Translations under genes and position numbers: made by a program | The notes under the pieces: model-generated | Seen by the model: the letters and a program-made list of their open reading frames with translations, nothing else | Told to the model about the DNA's origin: nothing | Database searches by the model: none | From: Halorarius litoreus | GTDB taxonomy: Archaea > Halobacteriota > Halobacteria > Halobacteriales > Haloarculaceae | Length of the DNA: 64,000 bases | Direction: 5' to 3' | NCBI RefSeq assembly: GCF_024362405.1 | Contig: NZ_CP101454.1 | Location: 1,302,001-1,366,000 of the forward strand | In this document: positions 34,942 through 43,077 of the stretch, piece by piece | Numbering within the stretch: position 1 is the stretch's first letter | Layout of the letters: the number at the start of each line of letters is the position of its first letter

Positions 34942-36153
34942 TCAGACCAGCACTTCGACCGGGTAGCCGTGTGCCTCCAGTTCCGCGATGAGCTCCGCGA
35001 CGTGGTCGTGGCCCCGAGTTTCGAGGTCCAGTTCGACCTCGGTCTGGTCGATACGCATCTCCAGCGACGTGCGCTCGTGCTGGATGCGGTAGATGTTCGC
35101 CCGTGCGTCGGCGATAATCTCGATGAGCTGTTCGAGCGCGCCCGGCCGGTCCTTGAGAACGGTCTTGATCTTCAGGTAGCGACCGTCTTCGACCAGCCCG
35201 CGGGTGATGACCGTCCGCAGGACGTTCAGGTCGATGTTCCCGCCACACAGCGCCGGGACGATGACCTCGCCCGGCTCGTACTCGAACGCGTCGTCGAGCA
35301 CGGCGGCGAGCGCGATGGCACCGGCACCTTCCACGAGCGTCTTCGAGCGGTCGAGCAGGTCGACGAGCGTCGTGGCGATGGCCGAATCGGGGACGGTGAC
35401 CACCTCGTCGACGCGCTCGCGGATGACCTCGAACGTCTGCTCGCCGACCTGCCGGACGGCGATACCGTCGGCGATGGTGTCGACCTGGTCGAGCGCGACG
35501 CGCGACCCCTTCTGGAGCGACTGTGCCGCCGAGGAGGCCCCCTCGGCCTGCACGCCGACGATGCGCGTGTCGGGCTTCTGTGCCTTGACCGCGGTGGCGA
35601 TGCCGGAGATGAGCCCGCCACCCCCGATCGGAACGACCACGGTGTCCACGTCCGGGCAGTCCTCGACGATCTCGAGCCCGATGGTCCCCTGTCCGGCCAT
35701 CACGTCCGGGTCGTCGAAGGCGTGGACGTAGGTGCGGCCCTCCTCGGCTTCGAGTTCGTGCGCCTTCGCCTGTGCCTCGTCGTAGTCGACGCCGTGGAGC
35801 ACCACCTCCGCGCCGTACGCCTTCGTCGCCTCGACCTTCGAGACGGGCGCGTACTCCGGCATGACGATCTTCGCGTCGATGCCCGCGCGGGTGGCCGCGA
35901 GCGCCACGCCCTGGGCGTGGTTGCCCGCGGAAGCCGTGACGACGCCGGCGGCACACTCCTCCGGCGAGAGCTTCGCGAGCTTGTTCGTCGCGCCGCGGAT
36001 CTTGAACGAGCCGGTGCGCTGGAAGTTCTCCAGCTTCAGGTAGATCTCGGCGCCGCTCCGGTTGGAGAACGTGTGCGAGTAGTCGAGCGGGGTGTGTCGC
36101 GCCACTTCGGAGACGCGCTGACGGGCTTCCAGGACGTCGGCAACGTCGAGCAT
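34942..36153 (-). CDS. ilvA: Threonine ammonia-lyase, biosynthetic/catabolic with ACT domain
   Basis: This 403-residue PLP enzyme has the Schiff-base lysine in 'TGSFKIRGA' (Lys51), 'SAGNHAQG' and the phosphate loop GGGGLISG. A C-terminal ACT domain begins near residue 325 (LKIKTVLKDRPGALEQL). It converts threonine to 2-oxobutyrate; the ACT domain probably confers feedback regulation. TATA-like 'ggttagaacc' lies about 27 bases before the ATG. Monocistronic. Confidence 0.92.
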   Translation of the reverse strand: MLDVADVLEARQRVSEVARHTPLDYSHTFSNRSGAEIYLKLENFQRTGSFKIRGATNKLAKLSPEECAAGVVTASAGNHAQGVALAATRAGIDAKIVMPEYAPVSKVEATKAYGAEVVLHGVDYDEAQAKAHELEAEEGRTYVHAFDDPDVMAGQGTIGLEIVEDCPDVDTVVVPIGGGGLISGIATAVKAQKPDTRIVGVQAEGASSAAQSLQKGSRVALDQVDTIADGIAVRQVGEQTFEVIRERVDEVVTVPDSAIATTLVDLLDRSKTLVEGAGAIALAAVLDDAFEYEPGEVIVPALCGGNIDLNVLRTVITRGLVEDGRYLKIKTVLKDRPGALEQLIEIIADARANIYRIQHERTSLEMRIDQTEVELDLETRGHDHVAELIAELEAHGYPVEVLV

Positions 36154-36318
36154 AGCCTCGGCTACCCCGGCGAGGGTTCTAACCTTTCGGGAAAAGGGGA
36201 GGGGGAAAGGAGCGTGTGCACCTGAACGAATGGGCTGGGGTTACATAAGAGCCAGCCATGCGGACTGAAAGTAAAACCGCACGACTGCGAGACGGTAGAC
36301 TCGCCGTCAGACGGTCGT

Positions 36319-36376
36319 CAGTCGCTAGTCGTGAGGGGGCGACGGGGCAGTCGCTGGTCGTGCGGGGATGACGAGG
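36319..36376. repeat. Short imperfect tandem duplication
   Basis: Two copies of a 29-base unit starting 'cagtcgct' lie head to tail (36319-36347 and 36348-36376), identical at 24 of 29 positions. It sits in the intergenic region between ilvA and the lipoprotein gene, just past the lipoprotein stop. No function is evident. Confidence 0.5.
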
Positions 36377-36378
36377 AG

Positions 36379-36999
36379 TCAGTCGACCGGGGTCGCCTCG
36401 AACCGCTGAACGTCGATCCCGTAGCGCCACCGGGGCGACTCGTCCTCGTTCGCGTAGTCCGTGACCCCGATCTCGACGCCGTAGGTGCCCGACGGCGTCG
36501 TCCGCTCGGTGACCGCGCGGAAGTCCGTGTCGTACACGTCGGTCGCGGTGGTGCCGTCGTCGAGCACGAGCGTCACGTCGTGGGCGACGAGCGTGTGGCC
36601 GCCGGTGAACCGCTCGCCCGCCTCGAATGGGCCGAGCGTTCGCGAACCGTCGAGCGTCGCCACGTCGACGCGTGGCGCGTCGAAGCGCTCGCACGCCCCT
36701 TCGGGTTCGGGAAGTGGGGTCGGCGTCGGGTCGTACTTGTTGTCCATGAGCGGCGCTCCAGTAGTACAGGCGTACACGTCCTCCGACCGCTCGGCGAGGT
36801 ACACTGCGAAGTCGACGGAGAGCTGCGCGACGTCGTCGGGGATAGATCCGGGGCGAACGACGTACGCGACCGAGACGCCGTCGGCTCCCGGACTGGGCGT
36901 GACGGTGCTGGACTGTTCATCGCTGGAGGGACGGCTCACGCAGCCGGCCAGCGAAACGGCGCTGGCGCTCGCAAGCGCGAGGTAGCGGCGTCGGTGCAC
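36379..36999 (-). CDS. Tat lipoprotein of unknown function
   Basis: This 206-residue protein starts at GTG 36999 with HRRRYLALASA and a lipobox LAGC. The mature part is acidic with two short strands (SVAYVVRPGSI, HTLVAHDVTLVLDD) and two Cys near residues 90 and 115. No family recognised. The start is chosen because it gives the twin-arginine signal at the N-terminus. Confidence 0.65.
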   Translation of the reverse strand: MHRRRYLALASASAVSLAGCVSRPSSDEQSSTVTPSPGADGVSVAYVVRPGSIPDDVAQLSVDFAVYLAERSEDVYACTTGAPLMDNKYDPTPTPLPEPEGACERFDAPRVDVATLDGSRTLGPFEAGERFTGGHTLVAHDVTLVLDDGTTATDVYDTDFRAVTERTTPSGTYGVEIGVTDYANEDESPRWRYGIDVQRFEATPVD

Positions 37000-37075
37000 G
37001 TCCGCGGACGGCCTCCCCGCCGGTAAAGGTCTTCTGTCGCCGAGGAGCCGACGATGCCGACTCCCCGGGGCGGCG

Positions 37076-38239
37076 CTACTCGAAGGCGGGAATCCCGGTG
37101 AGGTCGTGGCCGAGGATGAGCGAGTGGATGTCGTGGGTGCCCTCGTAGGTGTAGACCGTCTCCAGATTGGCCATGTGGCGCATCGGCGAGTAGTCGGCGG
37201 TGATGCCGTTGCCGCCCAGCATCTCGCGTGCCACACGGGACTGGTCGCGGGCCATCCGGACGTTGTTGCGCTTGGCCATCGACACCTGTTCGGGGCGAAG
37301 CTCACCACGCTCTTTCAGCTCGGCGAGTCGGTACGCGAGCAGTTGTGCGGTGGTAATCTGGGTGGCCATCTCGGCGAGTTTCTCCTGTTGAATCTGGAAG
37401 GAGCCGATGGGCTTGCCGAACTGCTCGCGGTCGGTCGCGTACTCGCGCGCCGTCTCGAAGCAGTCGCGGGCGGCCCCAATCGCGCCCCAGGCGATGCCGT
37501 AGCGCGCCTGCGTCAAACAGGAGAGCGGGCCCTTCATGCCCGTGACGCCGGGCAGGACGTTCTCCTCGGGGACGTGGACGTTGGTGAGTTCGATCTGGCC
37601 CGTAACCGAGGCGCGCAGCGAGAGCTTCTCCTCGATTTTCGGGGTCGAGACCCCATCACGGTCAGTCTCGACGAGGAAGCCACGAACTGGGGTGTCGTCC
37701 GCAGAGCGGTCCCGCGCCCAGACGATGGCCACGTCGGCGAGCGGCGAATTTGTAATCCACGTTTTGGTGCCGTTGAGCACGTAGCCGTCGCCATCGCTCT
37801 CGGCGTAGGTCTCCATGGCGGTCGGGTTCGACCCGTGGTTCGGCTCCGTCAGGCCGAAACAGCCGACGGCCTTCCCTTCGCCCATGTCCTCCAGCCAGGC
37901 GTCCTTCTGCTCGTCGGAACCGTACGCGTGAATCGGGTACATGACGAGCGCGCCCTGGACGGACGCCATGGAGCGCAGGCCCGAGTCGCCGGCTTCGAGT
38001 TCCTGCATGAGCAGGCCGTAGGCCGTCTCGCTCAGTCCAGGGAGGCCGTAGCCCTCCAGGTTGGGGGCGTAGAACCCCAGCTCGCCCATCTCTTCGATGA
38101 GCTCCGTCGGGAACGTGCCTTCGATCCAGTGGTCGCCGATGTCGGGGCGCACCTTGTCGTCGACGAACTCCCGGGCCGTATCGCGGACCATCTTCTCCTC
38201 GGAGGTGATGTCCGCCTCGAGCCCAACGTAATCGAGCAT
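37076..38239 (-). CDS. Acyl-CoA dehydrogenase, glutaryl-CoA-dehydrogenase-like
   Basis: This 387-residue flavoprotein has the ACAD fold. Its sequence matches glutaryl-CoA dehydrogenase closely: 'CFGLTEPNHGSNPTAMET', 'LNGTKTWITNSPLADV', 'EKLSLRASVTGQIEL', 'QARYGIAWGAIGA' and 'EMLGGNGI'. The catalytic 'TYEGTHDIHSLILG' carries the base Glu used by GCDH. Glutaryl-CoA to crotonyl-CoA is therefore the best prediction; another short-chain acyl-CoA is possible. A TATA element (38262-38270) lies about 27 bases before the ATG at 38239, which fixes the start. Confidence 0.82.
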   Translation of the reverse strand: MLDYVGLEADITSEEKMVRDTAREFVDDKVRPDIGDHWIEGTFPTELIEEMGELGFYAPNLEGYGLPGLSETAYGLLMQELEAGDSGLRSMASVQGALVMYPIHAYGSDEQKDAWLEDMGEGKAVGCFGLTEPNHGSNPTAMETYAESDGDGYVLNGTKTWITNSPLADVAIVWARDRSADDTPVRGFLVETDRDGVSTPKIEEKLSLRASVTGQIELTNVHVPEENVLPGVTGMKGPLSCLTQARYGIAWGAIGAARDCFETAREYATDREQFGKPIGSFQIQQEKLAEMATQITTAQLLAYRLAELKERGELRPEQVSMAKRNNVRMARDQSRVAREMLGGNGITADYSPMRHMANLETVYTYEGTHDIHSLILGHDLTGIPAFE

Positions 38240-38261
38240 ACGTCCGTATCGGGGTGCAATC

Positions 38262-38270
38262 GGTAAAAAC
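38262..38270 (-). promoter_or_regulatory. TATA-like element of the acyl-CoA dehydrogenase gene
   Basis: On the minus strand GTTTTTACC lies about 27 bases before the ATG at 38239. It supports that start over longer in-frame alternatives. Confidence 0.45.
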
Positions 38271-38341
38271 GCTCGTGCGGGCGTGAGGGGCGCTCGCGCC
38301 GGACCGAGGCGCTTTTCGGCCACGGGGTCGGAGACGGCGAC

Positions 38342-38842
38342 GTGCGCGACTCACTGTGGGCCGGCGGGCACGCGGCGTTCCTGCTGGCCGCACTCGGCGG
38401 GCTGGTGTGGGCGACCGGCCAGCCGTTCCTGTTCCCGAGTCTCGGGCCGACGGCGTACCTGCTCGCCGTCCAGCCGGGCGCCCCGACGAGCCGCCCGCGA
38501 CGAGTGTTCGGGGGCCACGTCGTCGGCGTCCTCGCAGGACTGCTCGCCTACACGCTCCTCGCGGCCCCGCTCGTGGGCACCCAGCCGCCACCAGCGGCAT
38601 CGCTGGGGGCGGTACGACTCTCCGCGAGCGCGGCAGTGTCGGTCGGGCTGACCACCATCGGAATGCTCGCCGCGGACCTGCGACACGCGCCGGCGTGTGC
38701 GACGACGCTCATCGTCGGGCTCGGCCTGCTCGCCTCGCCGGTCGACGCGGTGGTCATCGTCGTTGCCGTCGCGGTCCTGCTCGTGGCTGACCGCGCGGCG
38801 AAGGCGGCTCAGTCATCGCTCGCGGGCGGCGTACCGGCCTGA
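38342..38842 (+). CDS. HPP family membrane protein
   Basis: The 166-residue protein starts at GTG 38342. It has about four predicted helices and the family features 'FPSLGPTAYLL' and 'HAPACATTLIVGLGLL' that stand for the HPP motif. Some members are nitrite transporters, others have CBS domains; here none is present. Function unknown. Confidence 0.75.
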   Translation: MRDSLWAGGHAAFLLAALGGLVWATGQPFLFPSLGPTAYLLAVQPGAPTSRPRRVFGGHVVGVLAGLLAYTLLAAPLVGTQPPPAASLGAVRLSASAAVSVGLTTIGMLAADLRHAPACATTLIVGLGLLASPVDAVVIVVAVAVLLVADRAAKAAQSSLAGGVPA

Positions 38843-38880
38843 ATACCCCGCGGCCCGCGGTGTCACCGCGAGCCCAGTCC

Positions 38881-38905
38881 GAGAGACTCGCTACGCTCGC
38901 ATCTC
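38881..38905. repeat. Hairpin element at the 3' end of the glutamine amidotransferase gene
   Basis: An 11-nt core that reads GAGCGTAGCGA on the minus strand (38888-38898) lies between flanks that pair at 5 of 7 positions (38881-38887, 38899-38905). The amidotransferase stop codon TAG falls inside the core. The core matches those of the hairpins at 9.4, 48.0 and 57.9 kb. Confidence 0.4.
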
Positions 38906-39562
38906 GTGGAGGAAGTTGTCGAACAGTCGCTTCGTCTCGCAGGCCCGCGCGTAGTTTTCGTCGGTGATGCCCGCACAGACGGCCTCGATGCGCTCGTCGG
39001 GGAGGTCCTTCGAGCGCGTGATGCCCTCGGCGGTCGTCTGGTCGTACTCGGGGTGCGCCTGGACGCCCACGACGTTTCCGAGCCGGAACCCGTGGACGCC
39101 GTAGTCGTTCTCGGCGATGAGCGTCGCGCCCGGCGGGAGTTCGGTCACGGCGTCGGAGTGGGTGGTGAAACAGAGGAACGAGTCGTCGAGTCCGTCGAAC
39201 AGCGGGTCGTCGGCCACCTGCTCGATTTCCCGGTAGCCGATCTCGTACTCGTCCATGGCCTCGACGGTGCCACCGAGCACGTCCGCGAGCAGCTGGTGGC
39301 CGAAGCAGATGCCGAGCGCCGGCAGCCCGCGGTCGATGGCCTCGGCGACCCACTCCTTCGTGGGGTCGAGCCACGGCTCGTCCCAGTAGACCGACGACCG
39401 CGACCCCGTGACGACGAACCCGTCGAACGCGAAACCGTCGGGGTACTGCTCGTCGGCGACGTGGAACTCCACGAGGTCGGCGTCGAGTTCACGACGGAAG
39501 TTCCGGCGGGTGTCGAATGCGGCGTGTGCGGCGTTGATCAGGGCGAGACGTGGCCGACTCAT
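38891..39562 (-). CDS. Class I glutamine amidotransferase (GMP-synthase-like amidotransferase)
   Basis: The 223-residue protein has the class I fold: catalytic Cys86 in GICFGHQ and the His170/Glu172 dyad in 'QAHPEYD'. It lacks a synthetase domain, so it is a stand-alone 'GMP synthase - glutamine amidotransferase' type as found in many genomes. Partner unknown. The protein ends 'HEMRA' at a stop codon embedded in a hairpin element. Confidence 0.85.
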   Translation of the reverse strand: MSRPRLALINAAHAAFDTRRNFRRELDADLVEFHVADEQYPDGFAFDGFVVTGSRSSVYWDEPWLDPTKEWVAEAIDRGLPALGICFGHQLLADVLGGTVEAMDEYEIGYREIEQVADDPLFDGLDDSFLCFTTHSDAVTELPPGATLIAENDYGVHGFRLGNVVGVQAHPEYDQTTAEGITRSKDLPDERIEAVCAGITDENYARACETKRLFDNFLHEMRA

Positions 39563-39606
39563 CGCTCCCCGCTAGCCTGTGCGATCACAAGAGCGTGACG
39601 CCCGCG

Positions 39607-40524
39607 TCAGTCTCGGCGCGAGACCACGAGGGCGGCCAGCCCGAACCCGAACAGCCACGAGACGGAGACGAACCCGAGGAGGCCACCGTCGCTGGTGCCG
39701 TCAGGGCAGGGTGTGGCGGTCGGCCCGATGAGCGGGTCCTCGGGCACACACTCCTCGGTCGTGGGGAACGGCGAGGGTGACTCCGTCGGCGCCGGCGTGG
39801 CCGTCCCAGTTGCCGTCGCTGTCGCCGTGGGCGTCGGAGAGGGCGTCGTCGTGGCCGTCGCCGTCGCGGTTCCGTTCTCCGGGGTCGACGTCGCTGTCGC
39901 CGTGGGCGTGGGCGTCGGCTCCGGCGTCGATGGGTCGTCGTCACCGCCGCTATCGGTGGATTCCCCGCCGCTGTCTCCACCGGTCGACCCGCCGCTGTTC
40001 CCACTTGATCCGCCACTGTCGGCCGGGTCCGGAGCGGCCGTAGGCGTCGGTGAGGGTGTCGCGGTTGGCGTTGGGGTCGGCGTCGGCGTTGGGGTGGGGG
40101 AAGGCGTGGCTGTCGCCGTCGGCGTGGGGGTCGGCGTGGCTGATGCGGTCGCAGTTGTGGACGGCGTCGGTGTGGCCGTCGGCGTAGGGCTCGGGGTCGG
40201 CGACGACACCCCACCCACAGCCTCGACTCCGCCCGTCTCTGTGTTGTTCGCGGGGCCCGCGCCGGCGGCGCCGGCTGTCACCTCGTCGAGGCTCGGCATC
40301 GCGGGGGCGGCGGTGACCAGCCCGACGACCGCCAGCAGCGCGACGACGCCGACCGCCAGCACGCGAGCGTGTCGAACCACCGGATGAAACGGGCTCGCGC
40401 CGGCCGCACCGCTCGGCGTCCACGTGAACCGTGCGTCGATGCGAGCCGCGCCGGCAGCCCACGCCGGGTCGGAGTCGCGCCGGGCTGCGCGTGGTCGAGG
40501 TCCTCCATCCCTCCCCCCAGTCAT
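39607..40524 (-). CDS. Secreted or membrane protein with Thr/Pro-rich repeat linker
   Basis: This 305-residue protein has a cytoplasmic N-terminal segment and a hydrophobic helix at residues about 53-74. Then come about 170 residues of repeating TPTPTPTAT-type sequence interrupted by Gly/Ser-rich 'GGSSGNSGGSTGGDSGG'. A short Cys-containing segment (EECVPEDP, ATPCPDG) follows, and a final helix at about 283-299 ends with RRD. The linker is probably O-glycosylated and exposed at the cell surface. No family recognised. Confidence 0.65.
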   Translation of the reverse strand: MTGGRDGGPRPRAARRDSDPAWAAGAARIDARFTWTPSGAAGASPFHPVVRHARVLAVGVVALLAVVGLVTAAPAMPSLDEVTAGAAGAGPANNTETGGVEAVGGVSSPTPSPTPTATPTPSTTATASATPTPTPTATATPSPTPTPTPTPTPTATPSPTPTAAPDPADSGGSSGNSGGSTGGDSGGESTDSGGDDDPSTPEPTPTPTATATSTPENGTATATATTTPSPTPTATATATGTATPAPTESPSPFPTTEECVPEDPLIGPTATPCPDGTSDGGLLGFVSVSWLFGFGLAALVVSRRD

Positions 40525-40581
40525 CTACTCGAAGGGAACGACTCCCCATAGATACGCCCGCTGGCGGACACTGCCGGTGGT

Positions 40582-41151
40582 TTATCCTTCGGGTGGCTCC
40601 CAGTCGGCCGTCAGGTCGAGGAACGTCTGGAGGATGAACCCGGTGAGCCCCCAGACGGTGTGGCCGTCGACGCGGAAGAAGGGGAGCGTCGCCGTGCCGC
40701 GCTCGGGGTGGCTCCGTCTCTCCGTCGAGTAGTTCGTCGGGTCGACGAGCGCCTCGACCGGGAGGACGATCACCTGCGCGACCTCGCGAGAGGTGGGGCG
40801 GTACTCGCGGTCCGCGACGTGGGCGACGACCGGGCGGACGACGTGACCGTACGGCCCCGGCACGTCGTCGAGCCGGCCGACGACCGTGGCCTCATCGGGA
40901 CGGAGGCCGACCTCCTCGTGCGCCTCACGGAGCGCCGTCGCGGTCAAGTCGTCGTCGCCCTCCTCCCAGCCGCCGCCGGGGAACGACATCTCGCCGGCGT
41001 GCGTCGGCATCTGGTCCGACCGCTCGGTGAACAAGATGTGGTGGCCGCCGTCTCGCTCGATGACGGGGACGAGGACGCCCGCCTGTTCAGCGTGTTCGGT
41101 CGCGATGGTCCGCGCGTCGTACCCCGTGAGGGCGTCGATGTCGAGTCTCAC
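40582..41151 (-). CDS. CoA-type Nudix hydrolase (CoA pyrophosphatase-like)
   Basis: The 189-residue protein starts at GTG 41151 and has the extended CoA-diphosphatase motif 'LFTERSDQMPTHAGEMSFPGG'. The Nudix box 'GGGWEEGDDDLTATALREAHEEVGL' follows, with the REAHEEVG metal site. It should hydrolyse CoA or its derivatives to phosphopantetheine. The GTG overlaps the TGA of the upstream alpha/beta-hydrolase by 4 bases (GTGA), implying one transcript. Confidence 0.85.
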   Translation of the reverse strand: MRLDIDALTGYDARTIATEHAEQAGVLVPVIERDGGHHILFTERSDQMPTHAGEMSFPGGGWEEGDDDLTATALREAHEEVGLRPDEATVVGRLDDVPGPYGHVVRPVVAHVADREYRPTSREVAQVIVLPVEALVDPTNYSTERRSHPERGTATLPFFRVDGHTVWGLTGFILQTFLDLTADWEPPEG

Positions 41152-41891
41152 AGTTCCTCCAGAAAGCCCAGCAGGCGGTCGTTCACGGCCACGCTGTGTT
41201 CGAGATGCGCGAGGTGTCGCCCCTCGACGGCCTCGTACTCGCCTCGCGGGAGTCCCCGCGCGAGCGCCTCGCAGGCGGCCTCGGGGACGACGGGGCTGTC
41301 GAGCGGCCCTAACACGAGCGCAGGCGTCTCGTACTCGTAGAGGCCGCCGGGGTCGAACGCCTCGTACGCCGCGTAGAGCGCCCGGCGTGACTCGGCGTCG
41401 GCGTCGTCCAGTTCCCGCCAGCCCTCGATCTCGTCGCGGGGCGCGACCCCGACGTACGACTGCGAGAACGCAACCTCGGGCCAGTCGTCCGAGAAGAGGC
41501 GTTCGAGGGCGTCGGTGTCGACCACCTCGCCGGAGGCGGGAGTGGCGATGAGGGTGAGGCTCCGGGCGCGGTTGTACTCGCGGGCGTACGCGAGCGCGAC
41601 CGCGCCGCCGAGCCCGTGGCCGACGAGGTGGGTGGCGCGCACTTCGGCGTCGCGGAAGACGGCTTCGAGGTCGGCGGCGAGCGTCGCCACGTCGTAGGGG
41701 CCGTCGGGAGCGTCGGAGCGACCAGTCCCCCGCGGGTCGACGACCAGCGCCTCGAACGGGCCCGTGACGGCGTCGTGCTGCCAGCCCCACGACCACGCCC
41801 CGAGGCCGGCTTCGGGGAGGAAGGTCACCGTCGGCCCCTCCCCCACGCGCTCGTAGTAGAGGTCGACCCCGTCGGTTCGCGCCCGTGGCAT
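41148..41891 (-). CDS. Alpha/beta-hydrolase-fold protein lacking the nucleophile serine
   Basis: The 247-residue protein has the fold: oxyanion segment 'PEAGLGAWSW', a 'DPRGTGRSDAP' strand and the elbow GHGLGG, where the usual sequence is GHSLGG. The terminal His is in 'EGRHLAHLEHS'. The nucleophile Ser is therefore Gly, read directly as the codon GGG in the minus-strand sequence. Catalysis by the usual triad is unlikely. It starts at ATG 41891 and is translationally coupled to the Nudix gene. Confidence 0.8.
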   Translation of the reverse strand: MPRARTDGVDLYYERVGEGPTVTFLPEAGLGAWSWGWQHDAVTGPFEALVVDPRGTGRSDAPDGPYDVATLAADLEAVFRDAEVRATHLVGHGLGGAVALAYAREYNRARSLTLIATPASGEVVDTDALERLFSDDWPEVAFSQSYVGVAPRDEIEGWRELDDADAESRRALYAAYEAFDPGGLYEYETPALVLGPLDSPVVPEAACEALARGLPRGEYEAVEGRHLAHLEHSVAVNDRLLGFLEEL

Positions 41892-41981
41892 ACATCCGGG
41901 TTGTGGGCGCTGGCGATTAACTCCCGCGGTCGGCGCGCGGGCGAGCAAGGAGTTAGGTAGCTCTAGCCCGAACAGTATTGT

Positions 41982-43076
41982 ATGAACACCGCAACACTGA
42001 GGACAGACATCCCGGCGCTCGAGCGCGCGACGTACCTGAACACCGGCGCGAGCGGTCCCGCCCCGCAGCGCGTGCTGGACGCGGCGGCGGCCGCCCAGCG
42101 TCGCCACGAGGTCGACGCCCATCGCGGAAACCCCTACCCGCACGCCTGGGACGCGTACGACGCGACCCGCGAGCCGGTCGCGCGGCTACTCGGCGCGAGC
42201 CCCGAGGAGATCGCGCTCACCGGGAGCACCGGCGACGGTATCTCGCGCGTGGTCAACGCCATCGACTGGAACGAGGGCGACGTGGTGGTCCGTACCGACC
42301 TCGAACACCCTGCGGGCATCCTCCCGTTCGAACGGCTCCGCGAGGAGGGGGTCGAGGTACGCGAGGTACCGGCCCCCGACGGCCACCTCGACGTCGAGGC
42401 CTATCAGGACGCCGTGGCGGACGCCCGGTTCGTCTGTCTCTCCTCGCTCTCGTGGCTCCACGGCACGCGTCTCGACGTCGAGCGGGCGGTCGACGTCGCA
42501 CACGACGCCGGCGCGTTCGTCCTCGTCGACGCCGTCCAGTCGGTCGGCCACCACCCCGTCGACGTGAAACAGTGGGGTGCCGACGCGGTCGCCGCCGCTG
42601 GCCACAAGTGGCTGCTGGGCGTCTGGGGCGCGGGCTTCCTCTACGTGGACGAGGCCGTCGTCGACGACCTCCGCCCACGACACCTCGGCTACCGAAGCGT
42701 CCCGAAGGGCTCCGAGGGGCTCGAGTACAAGCCCGGCGCAGCGCGGTTCGAGGTCGGCACCCAGTCGCTCGCCCCGTACGCGGCGCTCCGGGAGGCCATC
42801 GCCATCCACGAGGAACTGGGTGCCGACACCGTCACGGCCCACATCGACGGGCTGGCGCGACGGCTCGGTGACGCACTCGGCGACCGACTCGTCTCCCCCC
42901 GCGAGCCGGAGTCCGGGCTCGTCACCTTCCGCGTCGACGACCCCGAGACGACGGTCGAACGACTCGAGGCACGGGACATCTACGTCAGAACGCTCCCGAG
43001 TTCGGGCGTCGTCCGCGCGTCGGTCCACGTGTTCAACACGGCCGACGACGTCGACGCGCTCCTCGACGCGCTGTGA
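41982..43076 (+). CDS. Class V aminotransferase (cysteine desulfurase-like)
   Basis: The 364-residue PLP protein has the lysine in 'AAAGHKWLL' (Lys209), the D-x-V-Q pocket in 'VDAVQSVGHHPVD' and the 'TGSTGDGISRVV' phosphate loop. No conserved catalytic Cys loop typical of NifS/SufS is seen, so it is more likely an isopenicillin-epimerase-like or related enzyme. It converges with alaS (stop 1 base away). TATA-like 'agttaggta' precedes it. Confidence 0.85.
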   Translation: MNTATLRTDIPALERATYLNTGASGPAPQRVLDAAAAAQRRHEVDAHRGNPYPHAWDAYDATREPVARLLGASPEEIALTGSTGDGISRVVNAIDWNEGDVVVRTDLEHPAGILPFERLREEGVEVREVPAPDGHLDVEAYQDAVADARFVCLSSLSWLHGTRLDVERAVDVAHDAGAFVLVDAVQSVGHHPVDVKQWGADAVAAAGHKWLLGVWGAGFLYVDEAVVDDLRPRHLGYRSVPKGSEGLEYKPGAARFEVGTQSLAPYAALREAIAIHEELGADTVTAHIDGLARRLGDALGDRLVSPREPESGLVTFRVDDPETTVERLEARDIYVRTLPSSGVVRASVHVFNTADDVDALLDAL

Positions 43077-43077
43077 G

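Noticed and set aside
39800-40210. Repetitive DNA that could look like a CRISPR or microsatellite array
   Set aside because: It encodes Thr/Pro repeats in frame in a protein with flanking membrane helices; no spacer-repeat periodicity of CRISPR size.
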